Below, in pieces: positions 1 to 8,800 of a stretch of DNA of 38,774 nucleotides. The notes under the pieces are model-generated. The model did not search any database. It worked only from the letters and a program-made list of their open reading frames with translations, and had not been told where the DNA came from. The stretch is from CAYXVU01 sp964468725 (GTDB lineage Bacteria > Acidobacteriota > Blastocatellia > UBA7656): the NCBI GenBank assembly GCA_964468725.1, contig CAYXVU010000028.1, forward strand, positions 1 through 38,774, given 5' to 3'. Position 1 is the stretch's first letter. The number at the start of each line of letters is the position of its first letter. The translations under genes and the position numbers were made by a program.

Positions 1-252
1 CGCGTCGCCTTCGCTGACATAGATTGCCTCAACGCGGCCGGGCACTTCCGCTGTCAAATTATAGAACTTCACCGGGCGAATATCGCCGGAGGCAGTCACT
101 TTCGATTCCAACTTGACGCGGCGTTCAACCTTACCGGTCTGTACTGGCTCGCCATCGTTGCGTTTGAGGGTGCTGGAAAAGATGATGATGGCTGCTAGCC
201 CAATGACCGCAGCCGCAATGATGCCGATCTTTTTCTTACGAGTCATTTGCAT
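1..252 (-). CDS. HlyD/RND-type periplasmic adaptor (membrane fusion protein), N-terminal part only
   Basis: The first 84 codons of a gene that runs off the left edge. The protein begins MQMTRKKK, followed by one hydrophobic segment (about residues 9-26, IGIIAAAVIGLAAIIIF). It then reads into a region with the pattern of membrane fusion proteins: V-x-A-S-G-D-I-R-P, then L-T-A-E-V-P-G-R-V-E-A-I-Y-V-S-E-G-D, which resembles the first beta-strands of the biotinyl-lipoyl-like hairpin in HlyD/MacA/AcrA adaptors. Such proteins link an inner-membrane ABC or RND pump to an outer-membrane channel. The frame is open to base 1 without a stop. A second possible ATG lies two codons downstream (244-246). 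The pump genes would lie to the left, outside the window. Family assignment is fairly safe; substrate cannot be told. Confidence 0.75.
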   Translation of the reverse strand, partial: MQMTRKKKIGIIAAAVIGLAAIIIFSSTLKRNDGEPVQTGKVERRVKLESKVTASGDIRPVKFYNLTAEVPGRVEAIYVSEGDA

Positions 253-542
253 AATGGAAGTTGTTCCCCCGAAATTAGTTTGCCAATCGCAACCGACTCT
301 TAGTACGGCTTCGTAGTTGCAGGGGTTTCAACAAATTGCACATCGTTGACAAATTGTTTGCAACAACTGTTGAATCCCGCTCGCCTGCCCTTTTACCAAG
401 CAGATCATAACTATGTGAGCGGAGCCGGTCAAAGATAAAAAACATGATTGTTGACACGCTCACGGGTCTTCTGGCAATCTCTTGCTTTGCTTTGGCGGCC
501 AGATCGTCGCCATGACGATGTAGGGAAAGGAGAAGGGAAGCC
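253..542. other. Divergent intergenic region
   Basis: About 290 bases between the leftward adaptor gene and the rightward small gene at 543. It should hold the promoters of both. The middle (about 320-400) is AT-richer, with several TTGTT/CAACAA words. I see no convincing operator, RNA gene or terminator. A leftward reading frame of 165 codons crosses this stretch and the small gene but has a low-complexity, Arg/Ser/Leu-rich translation typical of an antisense shadow. Confidence 0.4.
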
Positions 543-779
543 ATGTCGAGAAGAAGTCGAGGAGGCCGCGCCGTGCGCCTGACGCATCCGGATTCCGGCC
601 AGAAATTCACCGTCGTTGCCTTTATTAGCAAAGGGGTGAACGCTGAAGAGTATTGGAAAGAGAAGATCGGTGAGCACGATCCGGTCGCTTTTGCCAAAAC
701 CTTAGACTCAATGCGTCGCGCCGACGGTACGAAGAATCCGCTCAAAGCTTCGAAAGCAGCCGCCAGAGGCAAGAAATAG
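543..779 (+). CDS. Small hypothetical protein (78 aa)
   Basis: I do not recognise a family. The start is supported by a Shine-Dalgarno-like AAAGGAG about 10 bases upstream. The product is small, charged and soluble: an N-terminal SRRSRGGR patch, a short beta-like stretch with S-G-Q-K-F-T-V-V-A-F, a helix-like E-E-Y-W-K-E-K-I segment, and a Lys/Ala-rich tail ending AAARGKK. The amino-acid pattern is more protein-like than that of the antisense frames. The basic tail might bind nucleic acid, but that is a guess. It is a single gene, convergent with lipA, and the two share a hairpin terminator at 801-830. Confidence 0.55.
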   Translation: MSRRSRGGRAVRLTHPDSGQKFTVVAFISKGVNAEEYWKEKIGEHDPVAFAKTLDSMRRADGTKNPLKASKAAARGKK

Positions 780-800
780 AGATCTGTTCAGTAAACTAAA

Positions 801-830
801 GAAGCGGGGTATCTTCTTTCACCCCGCTTC
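801..830. terminator. Shared terminator hairpin between the small gene and lipA
   Basis: Perfect 10-bp inverted repeat GAAGCGGGGT / ACCCCGCTTC with a 10-base loop. It sits between two convergent genes (ends at 779 and 870). Read leftward (lipA direction) the stem is followed by TTTAGTTTA, a weak T-rich tract; read rightward there is no T run. It probably ends lipA transcription and may help block rightward transcripts. Confidence 0.6.
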
Positions 831-869
831 TCCGCTTGCAATAATACCCACCTGTTCATCTTCAACCGG

Positions 870-1862
870 CTACCGATTCACCTTGCGCCCTTCAATCTGC
901 ACCAATGGCAGGATGGGTTGCTCCGGGTTGCCCGGTTTCCACTCGCCGAGAAAGATCGGGTCATGGCTGTAATCCTGCGCCTCGCTTTGCGCCTCTGACG
1001 TGTGCCGACCAGCGTGATAAGAACTGCGTACTAAAGGGCCAGCTTCAACGTAACGAAAGCCCATTGCTAAGGCGGCCTCGCGCAACTGCGCAAACTCTTC
1101 CGGCGAGTAGTATTTTTCTATCGGGATGTGTTTGGGTGTGGGGCTTAGGTATTGTCCGACCGTCAGGATGTCGCAGCCAACAGCTTGCAGATCACAAAAC
1201 ACTGCCAATAGCTCCTCAATCGTTTCGCCAAGCCCGACCATCAAACCGGACTTGGTCAGTAATGGATAGTCGGCTTTGCTCGCCTGTGCACGCCGGAGCA
1301 ACTCCATTGACTGCTCATAACGCGCGTCTGGGCGCACACGTTTGTATAGACGCGGCACTGTCTCCGTATTGTGATTGAGGACATCCGGGCGGGCAGCCAG
1401 CACCGTGTTAAGAGCCGATTGGTTGCCACAAAAATCAGGGATCAGAACTTCGACGCGGCAGCCCGGATTGAGATAACGAATCCAGCGAATCGTCTCTGCA
1501 AAGTGCGCACTGCCGCCATCAGGCAACTCATCCCGATTGACGCTCGTTACAACAGCGTGGCGTACTCCAAGCCGCTGCACCGCTTCGCCAACGTGGCGCG
1601 GTTCGTCGGGGTCAAGGGCTTGCGGTTTGCCTTTGCCAACCGCGCAGAAGCCGCAGTGCCGGGTGCAGATGTCGCCTAAAATCATGAAAGTGGCTGTGCC
1701 TTCGCCCCAACATTCAAAGATATTTGGGCAACGCGCTTCTTGACAGACCGTGTGCAAGCTCAGGTCATTGAGCATCTGTCCGATGCGTTCGAAGTTTCGA
1801 TTATCGGTGATCTTAACTTTCAGCCAATCGGGACGTGGCCCGCTCAATTTTGGTTTTGCCAT
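870..1862 (-). CDS. lipA: Lipoyl synthase
   Basis: Radical SAM enzyme that inserts two sulfur atoms into octanoyl groups on lipoyl domains, the last step of lipoate synthesis. Both 4Fe-4S sites are visible. The auxiliary cluster cysteines are C40, C45 and C51 (C-x4-C-x5-C). The radical-SAM motif CTRHCGFC supplies C66, C70 and C73. The C-terminal RSSYHA motif contains the serine that ligates the auxiliary cluster. Length (330 aa) is normal. The start has a GAGGAG ribosome site. It is alone on its transcript here. Its partner lipB is at 12579-13268, about 11 kb upstream in the same orientation, with the two surface-protein genes between. The main client (E2) is at 13476-15388. Confidence 0.97.
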   Translation of the reverse strand: MAKPKLSGPRPDWLKVKITDNRNFERIGQMLNDLSLHTVCQEARCPNIFECWGEGTATFMILGDICTRHCGFCAVGKGKPQALDPDEPRHVGEAVQRLGVRHAVVTSVNRDELPDGGSAHFAETIRWIRYLNPGCRVEVLIPDFCGNQSALNTVLAARPDVLNHNTETVPRLYKRVRPDARYEQSMELLRRAQASKADYPLLTKSGLMVGLGETIEELLAVFCDLQAVGCDILTVGQYLSPTPKHIPIEKYYSPEEFAQLREAALAMGFRYVEAGPLVRSSYHAGRHTSEAQSEAQDYSHDPIFLGEWKPGNPEQPILPLVQIEGRKVNR

Positions 1863-1943
1863 TGGGTGGTTCTTCTCTCCTCACTCTTCGTCTGCAAGGA
1901 GATTATTGCACGACCGCTGAAGGATCGGAAATCTGCCAGCCGG

Positions 1944-1977
1944 ATTAAAAAAGGGTAGAGCGAAGGCTCTACCCTTT
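1944..1977 (-). terminator. Rho-independent terminator after the first C25 gene
   Basis: A perfect 12-bp stem (AAAGGGTAGAGC / GCTCTACCCTTT) closes a 4-base loop. Read leftward it is followed at once by a run of T residues (six Ts including the end of the stem). It lies about 30 bases past the stop of the 2008-5328 gene and ahead of lipA, so lipA is probably transcribed from its own promoter. Confidence 0.9.
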
Positions 1978-2007
1978 GAATTCGATTTGTCAGCCTCAAC
2001 GAGACGG

Positions 2008-5000
2008 CTACTTAACCCGCAAAGAAGGGTCTCCAAATAGAATCCAGGTGCTGCGAATATCCGCCGCCGCCGTCGCCTGTTTGGCTTTGGCAACTGCTTC
2101 GCCCAGACGCAAATCCTTCGCTGCGCCGAAGATCTGACGATACAGCTCTTGATTGATTAGCGCCTGTCCATGCGGTTCCGTCAGCCCCGATGATGCCCAC
2201 ACCGCAATAGCTCCTCCGCGAGAGTTCATCAGTAAGGCTTCGGCAAGACTCTTGCCCTCCGGCGTCTGAAAATAGCCGTTCAGACAACTCATCATGACGA
2301 AGATCGGTAATCGAGAATTAGTCATCTGTGCCGCATCGCTGTTGGTCAGCAGATTGCCGCGTAGCAATTCATTGGCTCCGTGACCGGCGTAGTTGAAGAG
2401 GGAAACTCCTTGCTCAATTGCAGCGAGGATATCTGTGTGTGCCTGCGCATCACTGATCTGTGAGCGAAAGAGTTTCTGCACTTGAGTTGCTGCCGGTAAG
2501 AGAGCGCTTGCGTCGTCGGTAGCCTTCTCGAAGTTATAGCCATCATTTCGGTCGGCAACCAGAAGCGCCGCCTGCGGAGCAGCCGTTGCTTCTTCATAAG
2601 AAAGAATTTTGGTAATGACTGCTGAGGCTTCCGCTGCCGTGCGAACTGGCAGACGACCAATGGCAAGATCGCTGATTCCATCGTTGTTGAAATCTGCAAT
2701 CCAATCATCGGTCACTGTCTCGAACAACTCCGTATCCACAAATTTGGTTGGCGAAAAATCCGCCACCGTAGCGGAGAGGTAGTTTTTCGGGTCTAACGAG
2801 GCATCACCGACCAGCAGCACGAATCGGGGTGCTCGCTCCCACAGCTTTGTCGCCGAGAGAAATGCCTTGATGGCGTGAACGGATTTGTCACCAAAGCTGA
2901 ACTCGTCGTACACATCTTCTAGATCAATAACGGCAACTTTCAATCCTTGTGCTTCGCGGCGCGCTTTGAGCGTCGCCAGTGCGGGAATGAAATCTCGATG
3001 CGAGAGAATTACCATATCCGCTTGGTTCTGCCGATTCTGCAAGGTCGAAGCTTGGTCACGGATAATGCTGGCCGGACGTTTGATGCGCTCATCGGTCAAA
3101 GCCAGCAGGGTACGCAGGCTGTTGGATGGGGACGAGACTGAAACCGAAAAAGTCTGCCCCTGATCGCTGATGGTTCCGGCGAACTCAACGGGGTTGGCCG
3201 GGTTGCTGATGTCAAAGATGCGAATCAGCGGGTTAGTAAATCCGGATATGGTTTGCGCTTCCCGCGCATTGGCAATGTATGCCAACGCGTCACCGTCTGC
3301 CACCGCCGTATGGCGATAGGTCAACCGGATGAAATCCACAATGCTGATATCGCTGGCTCCGCCTTCACTCTTCAGTGTGACGAAGTTATCACCGGAATGT
3401 AGCAAGCTGTGGGAAAATTCAAAACGTTTCGCCACTCGTTGCTGCCCATCGAATTGCATGACGCCGACGGGTGTATCGTTCACCAGAACACTGACCGTGT
3501 GATCGTTTGGAGCCGCCGATTCTGTGACTCCTTGCAATGAGACTTGTACGGAGGCCAGACTGTCGTAGTTGGCATCGAGATTGCTGAGTTGCAGTTGATG
3601 GGCGACTGGCGTCGAGGTAATCACACGCCCGAAGAAATTTTCCTGATCGCCGTTGCGTAAGGCGGCGAAGTAAATGATGCGTTCCTTCAATTCAACTGTG
3701 TAATTGAAACTTGCCGTCGGGGCGGGTTGGGCAGGCGCGAGCAGGCGACTAATACGCTTGCCGGACTGCTGACCGACGACCAGCCAGTAGGTTCGGGAAG
3801 AGGTGTACAATGCGTCTTGCCCTTGCCCGTAGAACTCAATTCCGCCGCTCGTCGAATTAGTAGAAACCAGCATCGGTACTTCTTGCCCGCCGACGAACAA
3901 CTGCAATTTGGTCGGATTGGCTTTCGGATCAAGCCCGGCTTGGAACAATTCGCTAAACGAAACGCGATACCAGCCCTCCTCGCGCACCACCATCTTGATT
4001 GTGCCTGCCGGTTGCGGTGCGCCTTTGACTTTGAGCGCCCGTTTTGCGGGCTTCTTTGAAAAGACGCTTATCGAAGGGAGGTACGGATGCCCGACATCAA
4101 CCCTCTCCGCGCTCATCATATTCAAGAGAGGCGCATTCTTTTGTGGCAGCCCTTCGAATCCGGTTGCTTCGGGAAGGATCGGCCCACTCATCGTCTTTGT
4201 GCCATCAAGATCAATGTCTTCCAACCAATACGTAACCTCTTCTCCCGTAGGTGGAGAGCTATCCCGCCAATTGTAGGATTGGCCAGCTTGTAGAATGGTT
4301 CCGCCGCCTGCTAATAGCGCCGACCCGGCAATGACTTGCGAGTTGACCCTTGTGCGCTCACCCTTGCTTTCGCGATAGAGGTTGAATCCGAGATTGTTCA
4401 CCTCGTATCCAGTGTGCCATTGAAGCGCCACCGCACCATTTTTCAGCCGCGTTGCCTGAAATGATTTCAGCGTCGCCAATGTCGGCCCAGTGGAGCGGAA
4501 TGAGATCGCACCAATCGCATAGGCGTTGGTTCCGCCGGTGATTGACCAACTCAAGTTGGTGGTCGCCGAGCCGGTTGTGGTCGCGCCCGTGCCGGAGATT
4601 CGGTTGGTCTTTTGTTCCCACCGCTCGGTCATCGCTAAGTTGGTGACATCGGAGTTACTCGGGTCGTTAAGCCCCAATATGTCAACTACTACGTCATCGG
4701 TAGCACTGTTGACGGTCAGTGTCGCGGTGGTCGCATTGTTTCCGGCATTCGATACGAATGCTGTGTGGCTGTTTGCATCGTTGACTCCGCTTTGATTCAC
4801 TCCCGTCAAAGTGATCGCTCCGGAGACGAAGCGAACCGATGCCGATAGGTTCACCGTTACGGTATTCGTCCCCGTGTTGGGAGCCACCAACCCCCACATT
4901 TCGATACGCAGATTCAAGGCCATTCCGCCAACCCCGGCGATATCGCGTGAACCAATAAAGGTCAGCGATTGACTGCCATAGGTCGCACTGGTGACTTGGT

Positions 5001-5328
5001 TGGTCTGTGATGCTCCGGCATCGAGCGAAACTCCCAACACCATAAACCGGTTGCTGCCCGATGTGGTATGGGAAAAAGTCATACTGCTCGCCCCTGCGTT
5101 GTTGGTTTGATTACTCGACGCTGCGTCAAAGGCGACTTGAGCGCTTGCCGCCGGAGCGAGAATCAGGAAAACTCCGATCAAGAGCATCATTCTCAAGAAA
5201 CGTCTGTTGTGCCAAGTCAAGCTGCTTGGCCAAGCAACTTGCGCGTGAGGGTTCAATAGCGAACCTGCGTTTGGTGCAGCAATCTTGGGATATTTTTCAA
5301 AGTGCAGGCAAGTTGGAAATGAGTTCAT
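2008..5328 (-). CDS. Secreted gingipain-like protein (peptidase family C25), 1106 aa
   Basis: Probably an exported cysteine protease of clan CD. The ATG at 5328 has an AAGGAG ribosome site, so I prefer it to an in-frame start 13 codons upstream. A signal-like hydrophobic segment (MMLLIGVFLILAPAASA) comes only after about 45 residues, an unusually long leader. Residues about 60-280 form a Thr/Ser/Asn-rich, beta-strand-rich module. From about 282 the protein matches its neighbour (5884-12246): a fibronectin-like stretch (Y-E-V-N-N-L-G-F-N-L-Y-R), a beta-rich middle with E-E-G-W-Y-R-V-S-F, then a C25 catalytic domain. The catalytic pair is present: H983 in NYAGHGA and C1015 in MMSCLNGYF, 32 residues apart. 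D-F-N-N-D-G-I-S-D may bind calcium. The chain ends directly after the catalytic domain (GDPSLRVK), with no type IX sorting domain. Substrate unknown. Confidence 0.85.
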   Translation of the reverse strand: MNSFPTCLHFEKYPKIAAPNAGSLLNPHAQVAWPSSLTWHNRRFLRMMLLIGVFLILAPAASAQVAFDAASSNQTNNAGASSMTFSHTTSGSNRFMVLGVSLDAGASQTNQVTSATYGSQSLTFIGSRDIAGVGGMALNLRIEMWGLVAPNTGTNTVTVNLSASVRFVSGAITLTGVNQSGVNDANSHTAFVSNAGNNATTATLTVNSATDDVVVDILGLNDPSNSDVTNLAMTERWEQKTNRISGTGATTTGSATTNLSWSITGGTNAYAIGAISFRSTGPTLATLKSFQATRLKNGAVALQWHTGYEVNNLGFNLYRESKGERTRVNSQVIAGSALLAGGGTILQAGQSYNWRDSSPPTGEEVTYWLEDIDLDGTKTMSGPILPEATGFEGLPQKNAPLLNMMSAERVDVGHPYLPSISVFSKKPAKRALKVKGAPQPAGTIKMVVREEGWYRVSFSELFQAGLDPKANPTKLQLFVGGQEVPMLVSTNSTSGGIEFYGQGQDALYTSSRTYWLVVGQQSGKRISRLLAPAQPAPTASFNYTVELKERIIYFAALRNGDQENFFGRVITSTPVAHQLQLSNLDANYDSLASVQVSLQGVTESAAPNDHTVSVLVNDTPVGVMQFDGQQRVAKRFEFSHSLLHSGDNFVTLKSEGGASDISIVDFIRLTYRHTAVADGDALAYIANAREAQTISGFTNPLIRIFDISNPANPVEFAGTISDQGQTFSVSVSSPSNSLRTLLALTDERIKRPASIIRDQASTLQNRQNQADMVILSHRDFIPALATLKARREAQGLKVAVIDLEDVYDEFSFGDKSVHAIKAFLSATKLWERAPRFVLLVGDASLDPKNYLSATVADFSPTKFVDTELFETVTDDWIADFNNDGISDLAIGRLPVRTAAEASAVITKILSYEEATAAPQAALLVADRNDGYNFEKATDDASALLPAATQVQKLFRSQISDAQAHTDILAAIEQGVSLFNYAGHGANELLRGNLLTNSDAAQMTNSRLPIFVMMSCLNGYFQTPEGKSLAEALLMNSRGGAIAVWASSGLTEPHGQALINQELYRQIFGAAKDLRLGEAVAKAKQATAAADIRSTWILFGDPSLRVK

Positions 5329-5587
5329 AACTCTCTCCTTATATCTTCTCGTTACTCTGTCGCTCAAAATGGATATGGAGGCTTACGAAATCATCCCATC
5401 TGTTTTTCAGACCGGACTGGAGCAACAGGGGACTCGGAAATGGGCGGTCATCTCAAAAACCGCGATGGAAATTGCGAAACGCGACAAAGCGGCCAAGTGA
5501 CCCGCGCAAAATCCTGCGCTATTTTGTTTCATTCGTCCATACTTTTATTTGTCAGCGCTTTCAGAAAGAGAGACCCAATCAATCTTT

Positions 5588-5794
5588 TCACCCACTTACC
5601 GCCCTCCATCTACATGCCCCTGTGATCGCCCCCTTCTTTTCATCACCTTGTTGCACATCAGTACTTGGCAAGAGTAAACGACAAAGGAGAAAGGCGAATC
5701 GCTTTACGCTGCCGTTTGGCTGGCACTCCGGTGCTAATTCTCGGTTCGGGAATCGTAGGGCTTTCGTACTACTTTGATAGTTCAAATGTCCCAT
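5588..5794 (-). CDS. Possible small protein (68 aa), uncertain
   Basis: An ATG at 5794 is preceded by a perfect AAGGAG with 6-base spacing, which is the only strong reason to consider it. The translation begins MGHLNYQSSTKALRFP and includes a short hydrophobic FAFLLCRLLLP stretch. It has no family I know, and the overall composition is not clearly coding. It lies just downstream of a hairpin that should end the transcript of the 5884-12246 gene. It could be a leader peptide or chance. Confidence 0.25.
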   Translation of the reverse strand: MGHLNYQSSTKALRFPNRELAPECQPNGSVKRFAFLLCRLLLPSTDVQQGDEKKGAITGACRWRAVSG

Positions 5795-5816
5795 TTTGTT
5801 CTCCTTAAAATGCAAA

Positions 5817-5850
5817 CGATGAGGACGACGGATACCCGTCACCCTCATCG
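5817..5850 (-). terminator. Hairpin after the large C25/SdrD gene
   Basis: A long interrupted palindrome: outer arms CGATGAGG / CCTCATCG (8 bp), an AC/AC internal mismatch, and inner arms GACGG / CCGTC around a 4-base loop. Read leftward it is followed by TTTGCATTTT, a loose T-rich tract, 34 bases past the stop of the 5884 gene. Probable terminator. Confidence 0.6.
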
Positions 5851-5883
5851 CTTCCTAATCACCGCGATGGTTTCCTGAAGCGG

Positions 5884-8800
5884 TTATTGCACTCGTAGAG
5901 TTGGATCCCCAAAGAGAATCCAAGTCTGTCGCGTATCCATGTTTGATGTTAACAATTTCGCTTTCAATATTGCTTCGCCCAGCGTTGTCGGTTTTGCACT
6001 GGCGCTGAATAACTGGCGAAACAGTTCCAAATTGACGGCAGCTTGCCCATCTGGCTGAGTCAACCCGGAAGATGACCAAACGGCAACGGCTCCTCCCTGC
6101 GCGTCCAATAACAGCGCTTCAGCGAGGCTGCGTATCTCCGGCGATTGAAAATACCCGCTCAAACAGGTCATCAATAAAAAGACCGAAGGTCGTGCGCCGC
6201 TCAAGACGGCAGCATCCGTATGCCGCAACAGATTGCCCTGTATCGCCTGATTCGATCCGTGACCGGCATAATTGACTACCGACACGCCTTCGTTGACGAC
6301 GTTGATAATTTGCGTTCGGGCGGCAGGGTCGCTGGTTTGCGAGCGGAAGATTTTTTGCGCTTGCATCCCCGTTGGCAACAGTCCTTGTAGTTGGTTCGTT
6401 GTCGTTTCAAAATCGAAGCCTTCGTTGCGATCCGCGATCAATAGAGCTGACCGTCGCCGAATCGGCGATTGCTCATAAGCCAACATCTTGCCGATCACCG
6501 CAGAGGCTTCGCCAACTGTTCGCACCGGCAGGCGACCGATGGCTAAATCGCTGATGCGATCATTATTGAAATCCGCAAACCAATCATCGGTCACCGTTTC
6601 GAACAGCTCCGTGTCAATGAATTTGATCGGCACGAAATCGGCAATGACCGGTGACAGATAGTTTTTCGGATCCAGCGAGGCATCGCCGACTAACAGGACG
6701 AAGCGCGGCGCGCGCGCCCAACTGCGCGTAGTGGATAGAAAGTCGCGTATGGCTTGCGCCGACTTCACGCCAAAATTGAATTCGTCATAGATGTCTTCGA
6801 CATCCACAACCGAGACTTTGATCCCCTGACTCTCGCGCAGCGATTGCAAGGCTGCGAGCGCCGGAATGAAACTGCCATGCGCGATCATCACCATATCGGC
6901 CTGATTCTCGCGCGATTTGAGCGTCGAAGGTTGATTGAGCGAAAGCGACAGTGGCCGTTTGAACTGCTCATCTGTCAACGCCAGCAATGTGCGTGTTCCC
7001 GTCGGTGCCGCCTGCACCGATACGGTATAGCCTTGATCCTGCGAGGTAATCACTCCGATCATCTCGACCGGGCTATTGGCGTTGGTGATGTCGAAGACGC
7101 GAATCAGCGGCGTTGTGAAACCGGAGATGTGTTGGGTCGGACTCTTGCGCGCATCAAACGCCATCTTGAGGGCATCCGCATCGGCTACCGCCGTATGCCG
7201 GTAGGTGACGCGGATGAAGTCCACAACGCTGATGTCATTGGCGCCCCCTTCGCTCGTCAGGGTGACGATGTTATCTCCGGCTCGCAGCAAGCTATGGGGA
7301 ATGCGGAACGTCTGCGCGAATCGCTGCTGTCCGTCGAACACCAAGCGACCGGCAAAGGCGCCGTTGATCTGCACGCTGACGGAGTGATCGTTGAGGGTTT
7401 CCAACTCGGTTGCACCCTGTAGAGAGATCTGAAGGGAAGCCGAGCCGCTGTATTTTGCATCGAGATTGTCGAGGCGCAAGCGATGTTCGACCGGCGCAGA
7501 GGTAATGACACGCCCGAAGAAGTTCTCTTGCTCCCCATTTCGCAAGGCGGCAAAGTAGATCAACCGCTCGCGCAGTTCAATCGTGTAATCGAAACTCGTA
7601 CCCTCTTCGAATTTCGCCTCCGACTTGACCTGCGCCATACGTTTGCCTGGTTGCCCGTTGGCAATCAGCCAGTAGACGCGCGACTGTGAATAGAGCGATT
7701 CCTGACCGTTGGCATAGAATTCAATAGCTCCGCCTTCGGGGTTCGAAGAGACCAACATCGGAACTTCCTGCCCGCCGACGAATAGCTGTAATGATTGCGG
7801 GTCGAATTTGGCATCGAGACCCGCCTCTACGAGTTCGGCAAAGGAAACGCGATACCAGCCTTCTTCTTTGATGGTCATCTTGACGGCGCGTTGAGCTGCT
7901 ACGTCGAGCGTGCTCACCGCTTGGCCGCGCACGCTTTGGCTCGCCGATTTCCGTACCTTATCGACCATGACTTGCCGTTGCTGGGCTGCGCCTGCATCGG
8001 TCAGGTCGCCCAACTTGGTCAACAGGGTCGAATCCTCAAGCGCATCGGCAGCGGCGGCAAACTTACCCGCGCCCTGCTCGATAGCAAACGGCCCATGCAT
8101 CGTCGAGATGCCATTGAGGTCAATGTCTTCGAGCCAATACATGGCATCTGCCATCGTTGCGGAGCGATCCGTCCATGCATAAGAGTGTCCGGCTCTGAGC
8201 GTCGTCGCCGGGCCAAAAGTAAGAGCTGAACCAGCGATAACCTGCTGGGTGACCAAACTGCGAATGCCATTGACTTCGCGGTAGATGCGGAAGCCGAGGT
8301 TATCTACTTCAGCGCCAGACTTCCAACTCAAGCGCACGCCGCCGCCGCTTTGTGTCGCAGAGAAGTGCAGCAGTTCGATGGCTGTCGGTCCTAAAGGAGA
8401 AAACAGCCCGAAATCGAGCGTCGGATTAGTCGAAAACCCGAGAGCGTTGTTGACGATGGGTTCGCTACCTGCCGCCAGTGTGATGGCATTGCTCACCACC
8501 AATCCGAGGTTGCCGCCCGTACCGTCTGCCCCGTTGTCATCGTGATCTTCGTCGTTATTGGGCGTCGTATCGGTTGGCGTCGAACTGCGATAGTTAGCCG
8601 GAGGCGTGACTTTGACCACATAGCTGCCCGGTGCGAGGTTATCGAAGAGATACCCACCGTTGGCCGCCGTCGTCGTCGTCGCCAGCAACGTCGCGCCAGT
8701 CGAATCGAAGAGTCGGACGGTCAGCCCGGCCATACCGAGTTCGCTATCGTTGAAATCGAAGACGCCGTTATCGCGCAACGAAACTGTCGGATTCCCGTCG

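Larger units (their letters stand above)
5329..5883. other. Spacer between the two C25 genes
   Basis: About 555 bases. It contains a hairpin at 5817-5850, a possible small gene on the minus strand (5588-5794), and otherwise no convincing gene. A rightward frame of 43 codons starting at 5369 (MDMEAYEIIPSV) has no ribosome site and I do not call it. The promoter of the 2008-5328 gene should lie at about 5340-5580. Confidence 0.4.

Noticed and set aside
275..772. 165-codon leftward frame over the small gene
   Set aside because: Antisense to a frame with a better ribosome site; its translation is low in complexity and resembles no protein family I know.
5369..5500. 43-codon rightward frame (MDMEAYEIIPSV)
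   Set aside because: No ribosome site, no known family, lies in the promoter area of a leftward gene.
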